Of a stretch of DNA of 39,556 nucleotides, positions 33,225-39,556 are shown one piece after another. The stretch comes from Candidatus Helarchaeota ASGARD archaeon Hel_GB_A. Its GTDB lineage: Archaea; Asgardarchaeota; Lokiarchaeia; Helarchaeales; HEL-GB-A. The stretch covers positions 1-39,556 of the forward strand of contig SUPS01000005.1 in NCBI GenBank assembly GCA_005191415.1, in the 5' to 3' direction. How positions within the stretch are numbered: the stretch's first letter is position 1; every line of letters starts with the position of its first letter. Below the pieces are notes generated by a model that was given only the letters and a program-made list of their open reading frames with translations, had not been told where the DNA came from and did not search any database. The translations under genes were made by a program, and so were the position numbers.

Positions 33225-34529
33225 ATGCATTCAAAAATCTTTATCGAAACATTCGGATGTAGTTTTAACCAGGCCTCTTCCGAAATAATTCAAGGTATTT
33301 TGGAACAGAACAATTATCAGCTGATTCCCTCTATTGAAGCAAGCGATATTATCATACTGAATACATGCATTGTAAAAACGAATACAGAAGCACGAATTTT
33401 GAATAAGATTGAAACATATTCAAAAAAATTTCCGAATAAAGGATTATTGATTACTGGATGTATGCCTGAGGTCTTAGCTGAAAAAATTTTCCAGATAAAT
33501 CCAAAAATCAGTATCTTAGGTCCCCATTATGTAACAGATGTTCTGACTGCAGTCCAATCGCTTCAGCGGGGCAAACAATTTATCCGAATAGGGCATCGTA
33601 AAGAACCTAAATTATGTCTTCCTCGTAGAATTGAGAATCCTGTAATTGCAAAGATCCAAATTGCTCAAGGCTGTTTAAATAATTGCACTTACTGCATTAC
33701 GAAACATGCAATGGGAAAGCTCCATTCTTACTCAATAGAAGAAATCATTAAAGAAATCGAGATTGATTTAAAAAGGGGATGTAAGGAGATATGGCTAACA
33801 GCCCAAGATACTGGGTGTTATGGATTCGATATAAATACATCTTTACCAGATTTACTCAATCAAATCATTCAAATCCCCTATGACTTTCGAGTACGCATTG
33901 GAATGATGAATCCAAAGAGTTTAAGAGCAATTTACGAGCAGTTAATCCCATTTTTCAATCAGCCCAAAATTTATAAATTCATTCACGTCCCTATTCAATC
34001 TGGGAACGAAGAAATCCTTAAAAAAATGAATCGTCAATATTCTATTTCCGAAATTTTAAAAATTTTAATGAAATTTAGAAAAGAAATACCCCATCTAACG
34101 ATTTCATTAGATATTATCGTGGGATTTCCTTCTGAAACAGATGAACAATTTATGGATACTATTTCTGTTGTGAAGCAAATTCAACCAGATATTGTCAATA
34201 TATCAAAATTTGGTGCCCGACCTAAAACTCCAGCGGCGCGTATGAAAGCCGTGCCGACAAAAATTGTAAAGGCACGTTCGTCTGTCTTGACAAAAGTTTG
34301 CAATGAACTTTCTTTAGCGCGAAATAAAGCATATGTTGCGCAAAATAGCAAACAACAAGTATTAACCATATTATATGGTAAAAAAGGGGGTGTAATCGCT
34401 CGGACAAATAACTATAAACCTGTTATTTTGAATGAAAGTTGCAATTTAAGAACTTTTTACCTCGTAAAACTCACTGAAGCATCACAAAGTTACTTGAAGG
34501 GCAAAATTCTTAACAGCCCCCTCCAATAG
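33225..34529 (+). CDS. tRNA (t6A37) methylthiotransferase, MtaB/CDKAL1 type
   Basis: Radical SAM enzyme that methylthiolates t6A37 in tRNAs reading ANN codons. The N-terminal UPF0004 domain has Cys12 (ETFGCSFNQAS), Cys48 (NTCIVKTNTE) and Cys79 (TGCMPE). The radical SAM cluster is QGCLNNCTYC (Cys150, Cys154, Cys157). Later motifs are LTAQDTGCYG, HVPIQSGNEEILKKMNRQYS and DIIVGFPSETDEQF. The C-terminal 70 residues fit a TRAM domain. FGC...NTCIVKT together with AQDTGCYG is the archaeal/eukaryal e-MtaB type and not MiaB. The length is 434 residues from ATG 33225, the start supported by the TATA position. The 3' end overlaps convergent moaD by 20 bp. Confidence 0.92.
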   Translation: MHSKIFIETFGCSFNQASSEIIQGILEQNNYQLIPSIEASDIIILNTCIVKTNTEARILNKIETYSKKFPNKGLLITGCMPEVLAEKIFQINPKISILGPHYVTDVLTAVQSLQRGKQFIRIGHRKEPKLCLPRRIENPVIAKIQIAQGCLNNCTYCITKHAMGKLHSYSIEEIIKEIEIDLKRGCKEIWLTAQDTGCYGFDINTSLPDLLNQIIQIPYDFRVRIGMMNPKSLRAIYEQLIPFFNQPKIYKFIHVPIQSGNEEILKKMNRQYSISEILKILMKFRKEIPHLTISLDIIVGFPSETDEQFMDTISVVKQIQPDIVNISKFGARPKTPAARMKAVPTKIVKARSSVLTKVCNELSLARNKAYVAQNSKQQVLTILYGKKGGVIARTNNYKPVILNESCNLRTFYLVKLTEASQSYLKGKILNSPLQ

Positions 34530-34800
34530 GTGGAAGAAATGCAATAATATCTTTGTTATTTAGCTTAATATTAAAAATATTCTGATCATATATGTTTTTT
34601 TCATTTAATAATATTTTATAGATCTCTTTGATATTGCCATCTGATTGTAACATTATTTGTGCAAATCGTTCTCCATACCTCTGCTGTAATTTCTCCAATA
34701 AGTCTTGAAAATTACTTCCTTCTTCCATTAAAATTGTAGTTTCTCGCTCACCTATTTTTTCTGCCAATGATGCAAAAAATTTCACGGAAATTTCAAGCAT
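34510..34800 (-). CDS. MoaD/ThiS-family sulfur carrier protein
   Basis: Ubiquitin-fold protein that carries sulfur as a C-terminal thiocarboxylate, most probably for molybdopterin synthase. The 96-residue chain opens ISVKFFASLAEKIGERETTILMEEGSNFQDLLEKL, has LNNKDIIAFLPPIGGGC at the end, and lacks other domains. MoaD normally stops at Gly-Gly; here the last four residues are Gly-Gly-Gly-Cys, so activation would need removal of the tail or use of an unusual end. The ATG at 34800 has AAGGA close upstream. It is the last gene of the Taw1-translin-HypB-MoaD operon, 22 bp after hypB. A SAMP-like protein-modifier role is an alternative. Confidence 0.85.
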   Translation of the reverse strand: MLEISVKFFASLAEKIGERETTILMEEGSNFQDLLEKLQQRYGERFAQIMLQSDGNIKEIYKILLNEKNIYDQNIFNIKLNNKDIIAFLPPIGGGC

Positions 34801-34822
34801 TTCCTTTTAAACCAACATAAAT

Positions 34823-35470
34823 TTAAAGATTAAGCACTTTTATTAATTCTTCTATTCCTTTTCCTGTTTTTGCACTTGTCAAGACTACGGCTGCCTTTGG
34901 GTTAATAGATTTACAATCTTCGACTAATTTTTTTGGGTCATTATCGAGAAATTCTTGTAAATCTAGTTTGTTAATCACAGCTACAGTCGCAATCCGAAAA
35001 GTTACTGGATGCTTTCTGATGATGAACGGTCCATCTGTAAGCCCCACTACCACTACGCGATGCTCACAACCAAGCGGAAACTCGAAGGGACAGATTAAAT
35101 TCCCTACATTTTCTATGAAACAAAGGTTAGTTTCAGAAGGAAGTTTCTCTACAAATGGACGAATATATTTTGCGTCTAAATGGCACTCTCCCCCTGTATT
35201 GATTTGAATTGTAGAGACTCCTAACCTCTCAATGTCAGTAGGATCACCCGCTATGTCTCCGTTTATTACTGCAATATTATACTTATCCTTAACCTTTTCA
35301 ATAATTTTTGCAATTAAGCTCGTTTTTCCCGATCCTATGTTTCCAAGAAATTCTATTGCTCTAATACCTCTATTTTTAAAATAATTCTTATTTTCATCAG
35401 CCAATTCTTCATTTGCTTGAATTAAATCTTTCTCTACCGAAACGATCTTTTCCCATGAGTCCATTTTCAT
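34823..35470 (-). CDS. hypB: Hydrogenase nickel incorporation protein HypB
   Basis: GTPase that helps insert nickel into [NiFe] hydrogenase. It has G1 GNIGSGKT (43-50), VINGDIAGDPTDIERL, NTGGECHLDA with metal ligands Cys96 and His97, IENVGNLICP with Cys127, and NKLDL as G4. The Cys-His...Cys set matches that of the Methanocaldococcus jannaschii protein. There is no N-terminal His-rich nickel store. The length is 215 residues from ATG 35470, which has GGAGG just upstream inside the translin stop region; TTG 35476 and ATG 35464 are alternatives. No hypA or hydrogenase gene is in the window. It implies that the organism matures a nickel hydrogenase. Confidence 0.95.
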   Translation of the reverse strand: MKMDSWEKIVSVEKDLIQANEELADENKNYFKNRGIRAIEFLGNIGSGKTSLIAKIIEKVKDKYNIAVINGDIAGDPTDIERLGVSTIQINTGGECHLDAKYIRPFVEKLPSETNLCFIENVGNLICPFEFPLGCEHRVVVVGLTDGPFIIRKHPVTFRIATVAVINKLDLQEFLDNDPKKLVEDCKSINPKAAVVLTSAKTGKGIEELIKVLNL

Positions 35471-35472
35471 CC

Positions 35473-36123
35473 TCAACCTCCAGTTGAATCTATATTTTTC
35501 AATTTTTCTAATAGACGATTAATACTTGTTACAAGTTTATTCCCATGTAATAAATAATGGAAATCGCTTTTAGTTTTTTCAATGAGGCTCCGTGCAATAT
35601 CTGTCTTTCTCCGAATGCCTGGGACCAATCCTTCTGGATAATCTAAAGTAATTAATAAATCATATATTTGTTCCATGACTCCTAAGCTCCATTCTGCCTC
35701 CTGGAAATCCTCATTTCTCATGGCATCAATCGAATAGCGTCGTAATTCACCGATAAGATCTCCTAATCCTTCAAGGTAGGCATATTCCGAAACATTAAGT
35801 GCCTCTGGACCTTGCATCTCGGTATTTTTCTGAACTAATGCCAAAAACAGAGATGCCTCAACAAATTCTTGGTGCATTACAGTCACATAACCTTTATAAA
35901 ACAGATGAGGACTCAATTCTTTAATATTTTTTTCCACTTCATCTATTAATTTCCTTACTTCTTTTAAATTTTCCTTTGCTTTTTTAAATTCTCTTCTATG
36001 AGTCGCTCTTACAGCATCTTGTGATAATCTAACTGCTTTTCTAGTAACTTTCAACGTGTTTTCTCGGACTTCATCATCAATTTCTAATTTCTTTATTATT
36101 TTCTCGAAAATCTTTTGAAACAT
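35473..36123 (-). CDS. Translin/TRAX family protein
   Basis: All-helical nucleic acid-binding protein of the translin/TRAX family; eukaryotic TRAX is the RNase of the C3PO complex and cuts small RNA or pre-tRNA fragments. Diagnostic runs in this 216-residue protein: KAVRLSQDAVRATHRREFKKA, VTVMHQEFVEASLFLAL (81-97), and VSEYAYLEGLGDLIGELRR (111-129). NEDFQEAEWSLGVMEQIYDLLITLDYP and GIRRKTDIARSLIEKTKSDF follow. Acidic residues Glu86, Glu89, Glu126 and Asp175 lie where TRAX keeps its metal ligands, so nuclease activity is possible. The ATG at 36123 has AGGTGAT 8 nt upstream. It sits 34 bp after taw1 and directly before hypB. Confidence 0.88.
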   Translation of the reverse strand: MFQKIFEKIIKKLEIDDEVRENTLKVTRKAVRLSQDAVRATHRREFKKAKENLKEVRKLIDEVEKNIKELSPHLFYKGYVTVMHQEFVEASLFLALVQKNTEMQGPEALNVSEYAYLEGLGDLIGELRRYSIDAMRNEDFQEAEWSLGVMEQIYDLLITLDYPEGLVPGIRRKTDIARSLIEKTKSDFHYLLHGNKLVTSINRLLEKLKNIDSTGG

Positions 36124-36157
36124 TATGGTAAATCACCTATTTTTTCACATTCATTCT

Positions 36158-37138
36158 TTAGTTTTGTAGATTTATCTTTTTATTTAATCGGGATAAGAGC
36201 ACTACTCGACTAGCTTTTGATTCATCAAGAATTTGATATCCTGAATGGATTGCTAATTGTTCAGCAAATTCTTGAATTTGAACGAATTGTGGCATATGCT
36301 CGAATTGTAATCGAAGACGACTTGGACCAACGAAAACATAGGCTTTTGCTTCGACAAAAGTGGGGTTTGCTTTCTCTATTAACTTCGCATACTTTTCTGG
36401 ATGTGATAGATTCAATCCATTAATTAAAGTCAAACGCAATACTGTATTAGAATTGAAACTATTCATCAATTCTAAACTTTCATTTAGCTTTTCCCAATTT
36501 TTCGGCTCGATCGGGCGTGTAACTCGTAAATAGGTTGCTTTATCGGGGCCATAAACTGATATATAGAACATCGTTGGTTTAACTATATTTTCAATGACTC
36601 TTGGTCGTGTCCCATTCGTTACAAGAAAAGTAGTCATGTGCCGTGCCTTATACATTTCAATAAGCTCATTAATATACGGATAAAGAGTTGGTTCTCCAGA
36701 AAGACTAATCGCAACCTGTGTCGGCTCCATCGCTTCTTCCCATTTTTTCCATGTAACTTTTTTATGGCTGGTTGGTTTGTAGCCACTTAAAATCCGTTTT
36801 TGTGCTTCAATACTCTCCTCTACTATTAGTTCTGGCGGATCAGGATCCTCAAGCTTCTCTATTAATAATTCATCCCAATGAATCTGAATATCTTGGGGTT
36901 GAATTCGCCAACAATGAAGGCAATGATTAGTACAAAATCCAATTGTGGGGGTCATTTGGAGACAACGATGCGACTTGATTCCATAAAATTTCTGTTTATA
37001 ACAAACACCTTCGCCTAATAATGATTTCCGTAACCAACGGCATGCTTTTACCCCAGAATGTCTTCCGACTATTTGGTACTTTTGTTTTTTTAATTTCTGT
37101 AGAAATTTTTCGGGTAAAAGTGCTTTAATTGCCTTCAT
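36158..37138 (-). CDS. taw1: tRNA 4-demethylwyosine synthase
   Basis: Radical SAM enzyme that condenses N1-methylguanosine-37 of tRNA-Phe with pyruvate to form the tricyclic imidazopurine of wyosine derivatives. It has two cluster motifs: the SAM cluster GFCTNHCLHCWRI (Cys69, Cys73, Cys76), and Cys33, Cys46 and Cys59 upstream, with the spacing known for the second [4Fe-4S] cluster of archaeal TYW1. ISLSGEPTLYPYINELIE, FLVTNGTRP and VSVYGPDKATYLRVTRP-like segments follow. The length of 326 residues is normal. TATA-like CATAATATAAAG lies about 20 nt before the ATG, suggesting a leaderless message. It is the first gene of a four-gene operon and divergent from a radical SAM gene. Confidence 0.95.
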   Translation of the reverse strand: MKAIKALLPEKFLQKLKKQKYQIVGRHSGVKACRWLRKSLLGEGVCYKQKFYGIKSHRCLQMTPTIGFCTNHCLHCWRIQPQDIQIHWDELLIEKLEDPDPPELIVEESIEAQKRILSGYKPTSHKKVTWKKWEEAMEPTQVAISLSGEPTLYPYINELIEMYKARHMTTFLVTNGTRPRVIENIVKPTMFYISVYGPDKATYLRVTRPIEPKNWEKLNESLELMNSFNSNTVLRLTLINGLNLSHPEKYAKLIEKANPTFVEAKAYVFVGPSRLRLQFEHMPQFVQIQEFAEQLAIHSGYQILDESKASRVVLLSRLNKKINLQN

Positions 37139-37233
37139 TTTATTTTCAATCTTTATATTATGGGAAAACTAATTAAATTTTTCAGAAACTTTGTTTTTAA
37201 ATAGCACTGAATCATTTTAAATTGTGAGCTATT

Positions 37234-38523
37234 TTGAAAGAAATTGCCCTAATCCCACGTTTCTCATCGAAAAATTGGTATAGCTTCGCCCCTTTACTCG
37301 CCAGTTTAGAGAATACAAGCATTATACAAAATCTCGATATATGTATCCCCCAAAAATGGAATGATTCAATTCTTAAAAACATAATAACAAAATATAATCT
37401 GATAATCTTTGCATATTCCTTCTATACTCATGAAACGCCAAAAATTTTTGCGGAACTTCAACATATTAAGGAAAAATTTTCCCTTTCCAAACTAATTTTT
37501 ATTGCAGGTGGACCACACCCCTCTGGAAATCCACAACAAACCCTTCGCTTAGGCTTTGATATTGTAGTAAAAGGTGAAGGCGAGCGAATCTTTCCAGAAT
37601 TATTAGACTATCTCCTAAAACATCGTAATTTAGAAGATATGAACGGAATTTTTTATCGGGAAAATGATCGCTTATGTATCTCAGAATCAGCTCCATTACT
37701 CAATTTAGATGAGTATCCCACCTTTTCTCAAAGATTTAATTTATATCCTCCAATAGAAATTACTCGCGGATGTCCCTTTGGATGTAAATATTGCGAAGTT
37801 TCATATCTTTTTGGAAGACAAATTCGTCATAGAGGGATTGAAACAATCCTAAAAATTGTGAAGGCTTACCAAAAAATATTTGCGGGAAAGCGAAGTACTG
37901 ATATTCGATTTATATCTCCTAACGCGCTGGCTTATGGCTCTCGCGATGGAAGATCTCCAAATTACTCTAAAATAGTTAAATTATTACAAAATATTGCAAA
38001 ATTAGACAATATCAGAATCTTTTTTGCTACTTTTCCTTCTGAAACTCGCCCTGAATTTATTAAAGAATCGATCTTACGAGAAATCGTTCCTTATCTTTCT
38101 AATAAGTATATTGCTTTTGGAGCACAATCTGGGTCTGATGCCATTCTCCAACAAATTGGACGCCAACACAATGTCGAAGATATTAGGAATGCAGTAACCA
38201 CTATTTTAGATGTGGGTTTAATACCTCTCGTTGATTTCATTTTAGGCTTACCTGGGGAGAAAATCGAAGATCAATACCAAACTCTCGACCTTATTAGAGA
38301 ATTGATTCAAAATAAAGCTGAAATTCGAATTCATTATTTTATGCCTCTTGCAGGAACTCCTTTTGAAACCGCCTCTCCAGTTCCTATCGACCCTACTATC
38401 TTATCAGAGCTTGGAAGATTTGCAAAGAAAGGATATTTACAGGGTAATCTTGATGTACAGATAAAGAATTCGAACCAAATCGTTAAATTTCAACAATTTC
38501 TCGAAAAAGAAGGATTCATTTAA
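37234..38523 (+). CDS. B12-binding-domain radical SAM protein
   Basis: An N-terminal cobalamin-binding-like domain (about 1-135) has LIIFAYSFYTHETPKIFAEL, FIAGGPHPSGNPQQTL and DIVVKGEGERIFPELL. The radical SAM core follows with ITRGCPFGCKYCEVSYLFG (Cys180, Cys184, Cys187). Later are ISPNALAYGSRDGR, FGAQSGSDAILQQIGRQHNVEDI, DFILGLPGEKIEDQ and HYFMPLAGTPF. The DxHxxG motif for base-off cobalamin is not seen. The layout resembles the uncharacterised archaeal MJ1487-type group (recalled, not searched). The start is TTG 37234; no in-frame ATG precedes the first strand. It overlaps the convergent proteasome gene by 8 bp. The substrate is unknown. Confidence 0.85.
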   Translation: MKEIALIPRFSSKNWYSFAPLLASLENTSIIQNLDICIPQKWNDSILKNIITKYNLIIFAYSFYTHETPKIFAELQHIKEKFSLSKLIFIAGGPHPSGNPQQTLRLGFDIVVKGEGERIFPELLDYLLKHRNLEDMNGIFYRENDRLCISESAPLLNLDEYPTFSQRFNLYPPIEITRGCPFGCKYCEVSYLFGRQIRHRGIETILKIVKAYQKIFAGKRSTDIRFISPNALAYGSRDGRSPNYSKIVKLLQNIAKLDNIRIFFATFPSETRPEFIKESILREIVPYLSNKYIAFGAQSGSDAILQQIGRQHNVEDIRNAVTTILDVGLIPLVDFILGLPGEKIEDQYQTLDLIRELIQNKAEIRIHYFMPLAGTPFETASPVPIDPTILSELGRFAKKGYLQGNLDVQIKNSNQIVKFQQFLEKEGFI

Positions 38524-39118
38524 TAGTTGCGGTAAACTCTTCTATTTTTGATTTTTGAATCGCAAGTATGTCGATTCCTTCCCCTGAAGAAGGGTCGCGC
38601 TCAGCTGCAGACCGGATTGCCCGAATCGCCAGATTCTTCCCATCTTCTGCCGTTAAAGAAGGAACATATTCATTTTCAAGCACGCCAATCGCAATTTCTG
38701 AACCACTTCCAATTGCAGCATAATCATCTTCGATAAGACTGCCAATTAAATCCAGGGCGAAAACCTTTGCCCCATCTTCATCAACGCCTGCAATAATTGA
38801 ATTGGTAAAATATGGAAAAATTCGCCTATTATATAAAATCGCTGAGGTTTGCTTTGCCGCCGCATCAACTGAAATTCTCTTCTTCTGTTCTAGTTCATAT
38901 AGCCTAAATAATGCACCTAATGTATCCTTCACGACTTGAAAATCTGATACTAACCCCGCGAATGCAATCCCAATATTTTCCGTAAGTTTAAAGACCTTCT
39001 TCACCGACTTACTCTGAACACCCCGTCCAAAAGTCAGTAACTTTTCAGATGCAAGAACTACTCCGTCTGCACAACGTATTCCAACAGTGGTCGCACCAGG
39101 TAAATAAAAATTTTCCAT
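38516..39118 (-). CDS. Proteasome beta-type subunit with Thr1 replaced by Ala
   Basis: A 200-residue 20S proteasome beta-family subunit. It lacks the N-terminal helix of alpha subunits and ends in the beta-like SAAERDPSSGEGIDILAIQK. Aligned without gaps to the Thermoplasma beta subunit, the mature N-terminus reads Gly8-Ala9-Thr10-Thr11-Val12-Gly13, so the nucleophile position (Thr1) is Ala9, codon GCG. The rest of the active site is kept: Glu25 (=Glu17), Lys41 (=Lys33), the GSGS loop (Ser129), and Asp and Ser in ERDPSS (=Asp166, Ser169). The eight-residue leader MENFYLPG is short. It is probably a non-catalytic structural subunit beside an active beta encoded elsewhere. ATG 39118 is preceded by GAGATAG. 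The fold is secure; inactivity is inference. Confidence 0.85.
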   Translation of the reverse strand: MENFYLPGATTVGIRCADGVVLASEKLLTFGRGVQSKSVKKVFKLTENIGIAFAGLVSDFQVVKDTLGALFRLYELEQKKRISVDAAAKQTSAILYNRRIFPYFTNSIIAGVDEDGAKVFALDLIGSLIEDDYAAIGSGSEIAIGVLENEYVPSLTAEDGKNLAIRAIRSAAERDPSSGEGIDILAIQKSKIEEFTATIK

Positions 39119-39208
39119 TTCTATCTCAACTCTTTCTCTATGTCAGTTACTAAAAATTTCATTTAGGTCGTTTGTATAACTTAAATATTAACCACGATAC
39201 ATAAAACC

Positions 39209-39217
39209 TTTTTATAT
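39209..39217 (+). promoter_or_regulatory. TATA box of the partial longin-like gene
   Basis: TTTTTATAT at 39209-39217 in the 166-bp divergent gap. The expected start near 39240 leaves a leader of about 45 nt with AAGGATGA at 39263-39270. On the minus strand, a TATTTAAG at 39181-39188 could serve the proteasome gene. Confidence 0.45.
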
Positions 39218-39284
39218 TTAATATTTATGAGAGAATTATTTGTGAGAGAATAAATTCAAAAAAAGGATGAAATGAGCTGATTTA

Positions 39285-39556
39285 TTGATATATGCCCTTT
39301 ATCTAATTAATGAAGCAGGAATTTGTATCTTTGAAAGACATTATGTTGAAAAAAGATTAGATGCCGATTTAGTTACCGGATTTATGAACGCTGTCGGTTC
39401 CTTTGCAAATGAAGTATTCCTAAGTGGATTACAAAGCATGGAACTTGAAGATGGAAAACGATTAATTTATGGTCTAGATAAAGAAACTAAGATTATGTCC
39501 GCCGCATTGACAGATCAAGCTGACCATCCTCTCTTATTAAAACGAATCTTAGAAAA
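39285..39556 (+). CDS. Longin-like domain protein, 3' end cut by window
   Basis: Partial gene, 90 codons visible. The product begins MIYALYLINEAGICIFERHYVEKRLDADLVTGFMNAVGSFANEVF, then SMELEDGKRLIYGLDKETKIMSAALTD. This strand-turn-strand, helix, strand-strand order matches the longin/roadblock-like N-terminal domains common in Asgard proteins that work with small GTPases. The start is TTG 39285, since an in-frame TGA lies at 39273; the only Shine-Dalgarno-like site, AAGGATGA, is 14 nt away and directly precedes a two-codon ATG-AGC-TGA frame. What follows the domain is outside the window, so the full protein could be a GTPase or a longer sensor. Confidence 0.6.
   Translation, partial: MIYALYLINEAGICIFERHYVEKRLDADLVTGFMNAVGSFANEVFLSGLQSMELEDGKRLIYGLDKETKIMSAALTDQADHPLLLKRILE

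Overview
The window looks like archaeal chromosome, most probably from an Asgard (Promethearchaeota) archaeon of low GC content. Archaeal signs are MCM with a GINS23-type partner, a Hel308-like helicase, the wyosine enzyme Taw1, a 20S proteasome beta-type subunit, CofE for coenzyme F420, the archaeal early shikimate enzymes (ADTH synthase and type II dehydroquinate synthase), TATA boxes, and Shine-Dalgarno sites of both GAGG and GGTGAT type. Asgard signs are a longin-domain Arf/Gtr-like GTPase, a roadblock-like plus longin-like protein, a second longin-like protein cut by the window end, and a TIR-domain surface receptor. The lineage is inferred from gene content only.

Layout. 91-7494: corrinoid adenosyltransferase, Hel308-like helicase, and on the minus strand GINS23 followed by MCM, which carries a 536-residue intein exactly at Walker B. 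7614-10383: threonine synthase, an unknown membrane protein, and a roadblock/longin protein. 10641-19339: an aromatic amino acid cluster (ADTH synthase, DHQ synthase II, AroD, AroE, AroA, AroC, TyrA) with a bacterial-type shikimate kinase on the opposite strand. A longin-GTPase gene sits in the middle, facing the kinase gene across a 29-bp perfect palindrome. 19362-20601: an ABC ATPase with a very small FtsX-type permease. 21057-22161: Nudix hydrolase plus an unknown protein. 22177-24737: a minus-strand operon MobA-CofE-LysE family exporter-zinc ribbon protein, divergent from FdhD across one TATA element. 25640-26746: bifunctional chorismate mutase/prephenate dehydratase, which with TyrA gives both routes from prephenate. 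26793-28373: unknown membrane protein and a SEC59/DGK1-type lipid kinase. 28605-30510: small membrane protein, MobB fused to an Fe-S domain, TruA. 30680-33124: TIR receptor. 33225-37138: MtaB-type methylthiotransferase, and a minus-strand operon Taw1-translin-HypB-MoaD. 37234-39556: radical SAM protein, a proteasome beta-type subunit whose catalytic Thr1 is Ala, and a partial longin-like gene.

Together the genes describe an anaerobe-like metabolism with molybdenum/tungsten cofactor enzymes (MobA, MobB, MoaD, FdhD), nickel hydrogenase maturation (HypB), F420, corrinoids, radical SAM tRNA modification and self-sufficient aromatic amino acid synthesis. The most unusual items are the single-pass receptor with an 18-sequon ectodomain and a cytoplasmic TIR domain, the proteasome beta-type subunit with a Thr1-to-Ala change and an otherwise intact active site, and the eukaryote-like GTPase embedded in the aro cluster. 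No tRNA, rRNA, insertion sequence or CRISPR array was recognised.
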